A DNA stretch of 64,000 bases from Ricinus communis. Taxonomy: Eukaryota; Streptophyta; Magnoliopsida; Malpighiales; Euphorbiaceae. Both the position numbers and the translations under genes were made by a program. The DNA lies in the NCBI RefSeq assembly GCF_019578655.1, contig NC_063260.1, positions 16,804,001-16,868,000 of the forward strand. Direction: 5' to 3'. Positions 58,472 to 64,000 of this stretch are shown here, in pieces. Each line of letters opens with the position of its first letter. Position 1 is the stretch's first letter. The notes under the pieces were generated by a model. It did not search any database, was not told the origin of the DNA, and saw nothing but the letters and a program-made list of their open reading frames with translations.

Positions 58472-59101
58472 TTACCGCAAAGGTAATATTTGGACAAGTG
58501 ATATTAAGGTATTGTAAGCCACCAACAATTTGCCGAAAAAAGTTGGATCATGAAATTTTTCTCCATTAGCAGTAAGTTTATCCTTTGTTGATAAAAGTGT
58601 GGAAATTGGTTTGGAATGTAACATATGGGATATGTCAAGAAGAGCCTGAATGTACTTTTCTTGAGAATGGAGAAGACCATCGTTACACCAATTAATATGA
58701 ATGCCCAAAAAATAATGCAATCTACAAAGATCCTTTAAGGCAAACTGAGTTTGCAAAGCTGAAATCACTTTAGTAATAGTAACTGAATCATTCCCCAAGA
58801 GCAGAATATCATCAACGTAGACAAGGCAGTAAATGGCAGTGCAACGTACACGGTAAATGAAGGAGCTGTCAGCTCGATTCCCATGAAAACCATACTTCAA
58901 CAAAGCATGGGCAAGGGATTTAAACCATTGCCTAGGAGCCTGCTTTAAGCCATAAATGGACTTCTGAAGTTGACAAACATGGTCAAGAAATTGAGGATCT
59001 TTGAACCCTGGTGGTTGAACCATATAAATAGCTTCATCAAGAGTGCCATGTAGAAAAGCATTAGAGACGTCTAGTTGATGAGCAGTCCATTTGTGAGACA
59101 C
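58472..59101 (-). pseudogene. Copia C reverse transcriptase
   Basis: 209-codon open frame. 'QLDVSNAFLHGTLDEAIYM' (first catalytic Asp; D-V-K is usual), 'QPPGFKD', 'KSIYGLKQAPRQWF', 'YVDDILLLGN' (catalytic DD kept) and 'YFLGIHI' follow in the canonical order. A frameshift at the C-terminal end (about 58,540) separates it from RNase H. The N-terminal RT fingers (59,101-59,850) lie in broken frames. Confidence 0.88.
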
Positions 59102-59959
59102 GAAAAGAGAAAGAAGAAGCTATATAGTGGTTGGCTTCACAATACGACTGAATGTGCCATGGAAATCAATTCCAAGACGTTGATGGAATCCCTAAACAAC
59201 CAATCTCGCTTTATACCAATCAAGTGAACCATCAGCCTTCTGTTTAGTTTGAAAAACCCATTTGCATCCAATCAAATTTTGAGAAGCATTACGTGGAACA
59301 AGACACCAGGTATGATTGCGTTGAAGAACTGTAATTTTCTAACGCATTGCTTGTCGCAATTGAGGGTATTTTTGAGCTTCTTTGAAAGAAGTTGGTTCAC
59401 TCATTGAATCAATGCTGGCCGTGAGTGCTCATGGTCTTGTAGTGTTAGTCTTGGATCTGGTCATCATGGGATGAACGTTGGAAGAAGGTGGGATAGTAGA
59501 ATTAAAATTTGCTAAATCTACTACTAGTGGTAGGCCAGGGCTATGATTGATAGGAATGGATAATAGTGGAGAGTTGTTGGATAATATGTGGTTGAAAGAG
59601 TGTTGGGGTGAGCCAAAAGATAATGGACGTGTGGGGTTAGGAGATGATGGCTAGGGTATATTGGTTGAAGGTAATGATTGGTGAGAGGAATGTGGAGTAA
59701 TAGGGAAAGGGCTGATTGGTTCAGGTAAAGTGGAAATTAGTGGTGGAAGCAAAATTATTGAAGGAGCAGATTCTGGATTATTGGGGACCTCTTTCAATTG
59801 TGAAGTATCCTGTTTGAAAGGAAATTCCTAGTAAAAAAAGATAACATGGCGTGAGGAAAAAACTTTATTTGAAGATTTATCTAAACATAAATAACCTTTA
59901 TAAATTTTACTGTAGCCTAAAAATACACATAATTTTGACCGGACATCTAATTTATGTTT

Positions 59960-60552
59960 AATGTACGGTTTCAACCAAGGATAGCACAAGCACCCGAAAG
60001 TATGCAGAAGTTTTAATCAATAGGTTGGTTAAAAAGCATAATAAAAGGAGCAACATTGCCAATCAAAGAGGTAGGTAAGCGATTTATACAATAAACCGCA
60101 GAGGAAAAGGCAATAGTCCCAATATTTAAGAGGAACATGGGAATGATTCAATAATGATAAGCCAGTTTCCATAATATGTCGATGTTTTCGCTCAGCACAA
60201 CCATTTTGTTCAGGTGTTTGGGACAAGAACTACATTGAGTAATGCAATTGGAAAGTAAATAGACTTGCAAAGCTTGATATTTGCCACCCCAATCAGCTTG
60301 AAATTGCTTAATGGGGGTGTTAAAAAATTTTCAACTAAATGTCTGAACTTAATGAAAGTACTCAAGACTTCAGATTTAAATTTAAGAAAATAAATCCAAC
60401 AATATTTAGAAAAATGATCAAAGAACAAAACATAATATCGACTCCCATCAGATGCTGGTACAAGTGATGGACGCTAAACATCTGAACAAATTAATTCTAA
60501 TGGTACGGATGCACGATAATCCGATGACTTGAATGGTAATTTGTGACTCCTG
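59960..60552 (-). pseudogene. Copia C integrase core
   Basis: Two frames: 60,428-60,210 ('FFDHFSKYCWIYFLKFKSEV', with the first catalytic Asp) and 60,226-60,029 ('MSQTPEQNGCAERKHRHIME', with the catalytic Glu in the NGxxERKHRH block). A frameshift separates them, and the central Asp block is out of frame. Confidence 0.75.
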
Positions 60553-61221
60553 CTAACTTGACAAGCATGACATGACTGATTTTTTGAATTTAAAAAAACG
60601 AATTTGTGCTTGTTGAAGAGCACGTCTAACTACATGAAAATTGGCATGACCTAAATGGGAGTGCCAAGAAGACAAAGAGGATAACAAAGCACATTTTGAA
60701 GTTGATGGAGAGCTATCCGAATCAAACACAATTGGGTAGAGGCCACCATCACTCCGGCCTATATGTATTGGAACCTTCGTGTGGATATCCTTAATCACAA
60801 AATAATCAAGAAAATATTCAACAAAAAATTGATTAGAATTAGTAAAAGAATGAATAGAAAGCAAATTAGAACAAGAATCAGGGACATGTAAAATATCATT
60901 AAAAATAAATTTTCTATTGTTAAATTGAAAAAGAGAATTCCCAATATGATTAATTGAAAGTGTTTTACCATTGCCAATTTTGACCTCATCTTCACTGACA
61001 TAGTCAATGAAGTTTTTAATATTTTCCAAATCATGTGTTAAATGATAAGAAGCCCTAAAATCCAGAATCCATGGTTGAGAGTTGTAGGCAGCAAGGTTCA
61101 TATTGGGGCGAGGATATTGTGGAGTATATGGGCGAGTAAAAGGTTGTTGGCGAGGTGTAGAACAAGTTCGAGCTACATGAATAAAGCCTTGATAATTATG
61201 ACATTGTAAGTGGCCGAACAA
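60553..61221 (-). pseudogene. Copia C zinc knuckle, protease and integrase zinc region
   Basis: 'CHNYQGFIHVARTC' is a knuckle remnant with the second Cys replaced by Tyr. 'PWILDFRASYHLTHD' is the protease active-site block, normally LDSGASxHxT, here DFRA, so the protease is inactive. 'LHVPDSCSNLLSIHSF' and 'WHSHLGHANFHVV' (GAG-pre-integrase and His-His zinc site) follow. The end is frameshifted. Confidence 0.8.
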
Positions 61222-61252
61222 TGAAGTAGAATATGGTGCAAATTGAGACTAA

Positions 61253-62070
61253 TTAAAAGTAGGAAACTGTTGTCCCTCTGGATGTGTTTTGGTAGCCAAA
61301 TCTGCCACCACGACCACGATTACCACGACCCCGACCGCCAGAAGGACGATTGCTCGATGTTTGAGCTACATGAGCGGTTGGAGAGACTATTTCCTTCACA
61401 GGGGTATCCATTGACAAGTTAGCTTCTTCACTAAGAAGCAATCCAACCAAATCATCATAGGAAACAACGTTCAAACAATTTTCCAAAGACTGAACAAAAG
61501 GTCGATAATCCCCAAGCCATTAACAAGAATGTGAACTAAATCTTCTTCCAAAACAGTGCTTTTTAAGGCTGTTAATTGATCAAACATGGCCTCTGCACGT
61601 TAGGTATAGACAGTAATAGAATCATTATTTGCATGTTTTAATTGAAAAAATTTTGATTTTATAGTACGGATTTGGGCTTTAGAACCAGAGGCATAAGTAT
61701 TCTGTAATTTTTTCCATGCAATAAGAGAGGAGGTGGAGCCAACAATTTGAGAGACAAAGCTCTCAGACATTGAGTTCACAATCCAACTCAAGACTAGTTG
61801 GTCTTGATGAAACCAGTTTATATACGCTGGATTTGGAGAACCATCAATTTCCTTGGGTGGAGCAGGAAAGCTTCCATCAATAAATTTCGTCGGATCATAA
61901 CAATTAAGAAGGGGGAGCAGCTGTTGTTGCCAAAGTAAAAAATTAGTGGAATTTAATTTGAAAGGCAGTGAATGTGCGACACTAGGGAGATTGGGCATAG
62001 AGATTGATGATGATAGCGGTAAAGAAGAAGACGTAGAAATAGAAGATGCGGATGAGTTTGAACTGGACAT
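61253..62070 (-). pseudogene. Copia C gag
   Basis: The first frame (62,070-61,600, 156 codons) starts with a Ser-rich leader and has the copia Gag core: 'LNSTNFLLWQQQLLPLLNCY' (the xNYxxWxxxh block), 'LVLSWIVNSMSE' and 'WKKLQNTYASGSKAQI'. A stop at 61,600 and later frameshifts break it. The second part (61,486-61,253) reads 'NVVSYDDLVGLLLSEEANL' and a Gly/Arg-rich 'GGRGRGNRGRGGRFG'. Confidence 0.8.
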
Positions 62071-62138
62071 GGCGGTAGAAAAAAAATACAGTAAAAGATA
62101 TCAAAGGGTTGTTAAACCTTTTGTGGCTCTTGATACCA

Positions 62139-62304
62139 TGTGAACGTGATTTGCATGGAACAGTATCAAATATTATTTATATATGGGATGAATATATATA
62201 GTACAAGTAGTAGGGTTACAATCCATGTTACAATAGGAATTCTATAAGTAGTAGAATCTATAGACAACTAATATAAGCTAATATAACGGAAGTCATCCTT
62301 ATCA
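62139..62304 (-). repeat. Copia C 5' LTR (166 bp)
   Basis: Next to the PBS at about 62,125-62,138. TG/CA ends and the outer CATTC duplication are intact. Confidence 0.92.
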
Positions 62305-62309
62305 CATTC

Positions 62310-63280
62310 CTCCTTCTTCAAGATGATTCGTCCTCGAACCAAAACCTTCATCAAAATCAAAAGGAGACAAGTCAATAATATTAAAGGTAGCACTAATATC
62401 ATACTCATCATGCAAATCTAGTTTGTAGGCACTGTCATTAATGCACTCAAGGACTTGAAACAGTCCATCTCCTCTTAGCAAAAGTTTGAATTACCTCTTG
62501 GTTGTAAAATCATCCTTGTGTATGTGAACCCAAACCCATTGGCTAGGCTCAAACACCATTTTCGCTCACCCCTTATTGGCTTATTTTGCATGTTATTAAT
62601 TCTTTCTTTCAAGGTTTGCATAGGGCCTTCATAGATTCTGCCTTCTTTTTGTCATTTAGATTCACTTGTTCACTCAAAGGTAGGAATTAAATCTAGAGGA
62701 CTCAATAAAAAAACCATAAATAATCTTAAAAGGATAGAAATTAGTATAAGAATGCACACTACGATTATATGCAAATTCAATATGTGATAGGAAAATAATT
62801 GAGATATTTTTTATTAACTACTTCAGTTTGACCATCAGTTTGAGGGTAAAAAGTAGTAGAAATTACAGTTTCGTACCAAACTTTTCCAACAAAGTTTTCA
62901 AATAGTAGCTCAAAAACTTGGCATCCTTATCACTAACAATGATTTTTGGCATACCATATAAGCGCATAATCTGTTTAAAGAACAAGTATGCAATATGTTA
63001 TGCATCATTGGTTTTACTATAAGTAATAAAATGTGCAACAACGTAAATAGAATCATGCCTATACTTAGTCCTAGGTAATCCAAGCATAAAGTCCATAGAA
63101 ATATCAATCCGAGAAGAACTAGGCATGGGTAAAGGCATATATAAACCATGTGGTTTGGTCTTAGACTTTGCTTATTTACACACAATACACCTATCATAAA
63201 TTCTAGCAACATCCTTTTTCATGTTAGGCTAATAAAAGTAATCATGTAAGACACTCAAAATCTTAGCAATGCCAAAATGA
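62310..63280 (-). pseudogene. Gypsy D integrase (core to C-terminal domain)
   Basis: Broken minus-strand frames show the Ty3/gypsy integrase. Core traces at about 63,230-62,880 include '[20 protein letters not shown]' with the second catalytic Asp, and the C-terminal GPY/F-type domain at about 62,550-62,340 includes 'RGDGLFQVLECINDSAYKLD'. Stops and frameshifts throughout. The gene runs into the copia C insertion at 62,305-62,309 and continues at 57,696. Confidence 0.7.
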
Positions 63281-63284
63281 CCCA

Positions 63285-64000
63285 TCAAACCACCATCATG
63301 GGATTCACATACAAGCAATTCATGTATAGAACATGTAAGCACACACAATTTATTCTCTTTAAACAAGTTGCCTTATGCCTATAGAACTTATCAAAATCAA
63401 ATTTTTCACATGCATGATATGCTTTGCCAAAGTCATTATTATTTTCATATAAGCCTTTAATGTACTCAAATCTTAATAACTTGGCATCTAGAGCAACAAG
63501 TAGTGCATACCTTGTTGAAAGTGCATCAGCCACAACATTGTCCTTACCTTGTTTGTATTTAATTATATAAGGAAAATACTTTATGAACTCGCTCCATTTC
63601 ACATGGCATCGATTAAGCTTCTTTTTCCCTTTTAAGTGCTTCAAGGACTTGTGATCCATATGAATCACAAATGTTTTTGGTCAAAGGTAGAGTTGCCACG
63701 TCTCCAAAGCGCTAGCCAATGCATATAGCCCTTTGTCATAGGTAGGGTACTTTAATGCGGCTCCATTCAGCTTCTCATTAAAGTAAGCTATTGGTTGCCT
63801 TTCTTGCGTCAACACAACATTAATTCCTAAACTTGAAGCATCACATTTAATTTTAAAAGTGTTAGAAAAGTTAGAAAGGGAAAGTAAAGGAACTGAAATC
63901 AACTTTTCTTTTAACATTTTAAATGCTTGTTCTTGCGCTTCTCCCTATTTGAATCCCACATTTTTCTTCATAACTTCATTCAAGGATGTGGTAAAAGTGC
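63285..64000 (-). pseudogene. Gypsy D RNase H and integrase zinc-binding region (runs off the window)
   Basis: The frame 63,917-63,681 has '[20 protein letters not shown]' and '[19 protein letters not shown]' (RT-linked RNase H: DAS, YDKE-type block). The frame 63,668-63,285 has '[14 protein letters not shown]', '[20 protein letters not shown]' and 'VADALS' (the end of RNase H), then a decayed integrase zinc region. A stop/frameshift near 63,670 splits the domain. RT and Gag lie beyond 64,000. Confidence 0.8.

Larger units (their letters stand above)
57697..62304 (-). mobile_element. Copia element C: complete Ty1/copia retrotransposon, coding region mutated
   Basis: 4,608 bp flanked by CATTC (57,692-57,696 and 62,305-62,309). 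LTRs are 57,697-57,862 and 62,139-62,304, 166 bp each, starting TGTGAACGTG and ending CCTTATCA on the plus strand. On the minus strand the PBS TGGTATCAAGAGCC follows the 5' LTR (about 62,125-62,138) and the PPT CTTGAGGGAGGG precedes the 3' LTR (about 57,863-57,874). The polyprotein is in the canonical order Gag, protease, integrase, RT, RNase H but has stops and frameshifts. The very short LTRs suggest an Ale/Retrofit-like lineage (inference). It is inserted in gypsy D, so it is the younger of the two. Confidence 0.92.

Noticed and set aside
61946..62143. Plus-strand acidic 65-codon frame
   Set aside because: Antisense to copia C gag.

Overview
This window is nuclear DNA from a flowering plant, most likely a eudicot. 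It is very AT-rich, its one multi-exon gene has short exons with plant-type GT/AG introns, and most of it is plant LTR retrotransposons of the Ty1/copia and Ty3/gypsy types plus L1-type LINE remnants and an endogenous pararetrovirus. The species cannot be fixed from sequence alone. There is no prokaryotic feature and no CRISPR array.

Positions 1-10,600 are gene-poor, with a worn Athila-like LTR (about 2.1-3.25 kb), a LINE ORF1 remnant (about 4.3-5.6 kb) and the 3' end of a Ty3/gypsy element with its LTR (about 8.1-9.3 kb). Positions 10,678-19,420 are the genic island. It holds a single-exon gene for an uncharacterised 202-aa protein (minus strand) and a complete eight-coding-exon gene for a plastid peptidyl-tRNA hydrolase / CRS2-family protein of 245 aa (14,828-18,751, minus strand). 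I resolved its exons by hand and all reading phases agree.

Positions 22-48 kb are a nest of retroelements. A Sirevirus-like copia LTR and gag remnant (22.1-24.1 kb) is followed by a second copia gag-pol remnant. That remnant is broken by element A (24,856-30,984, minus), then by an antisense 5S-rRNA-like (Cassandra-like) block (about 32.5-33.13 kb). A 3.0-kb solo LTR with perfect target-site duplication follows at 33,829-36,832, then tandem repeats and a truncated LTR. Element B (38,838-44,837, plus) is a second full-length copy of the element-A family in inverted orientation. Elements A and B have about 1.45-kb LTRs, a tRNA-Asp primer-binding site and a polypurine tract, but only a Gag-like reading frame in about 3.1 kb of internal DNA. 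They look like non-autonomous, gag-only derivatives of an Athila/Tat-type Ty3 element.

Positions 48.6-50.4 kb hold a second LINE on the minus strand. A CT microsatellite follows, then a striking inverted repeat of about 100-bp arms with essentially no loop (50,636-50,850). Positions 51.1-56.2 kb are a decayed endogenous pararetrovirus (Caulimoviridae type) in order: N-terminal region, coat-like region, protease, RT, RNase H, with no integrase. From 57.0 kb to the end is a Ty3/gypsy element (minus strand) whose C-terminal region is split by a complete but mutated Ty1/copia element C (57,697-62,304, 166-bp LTRs, TSD CATTC).

The only genes that look functional are the two minus-strand cellular genes. 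Everything else is mobile-element sequence at various stages of decay. The observations most worth a second look are the gag-only inverted pair with its conserved hairpins, the palindrome at 50.7 kb, and the 5S-derived insertion.
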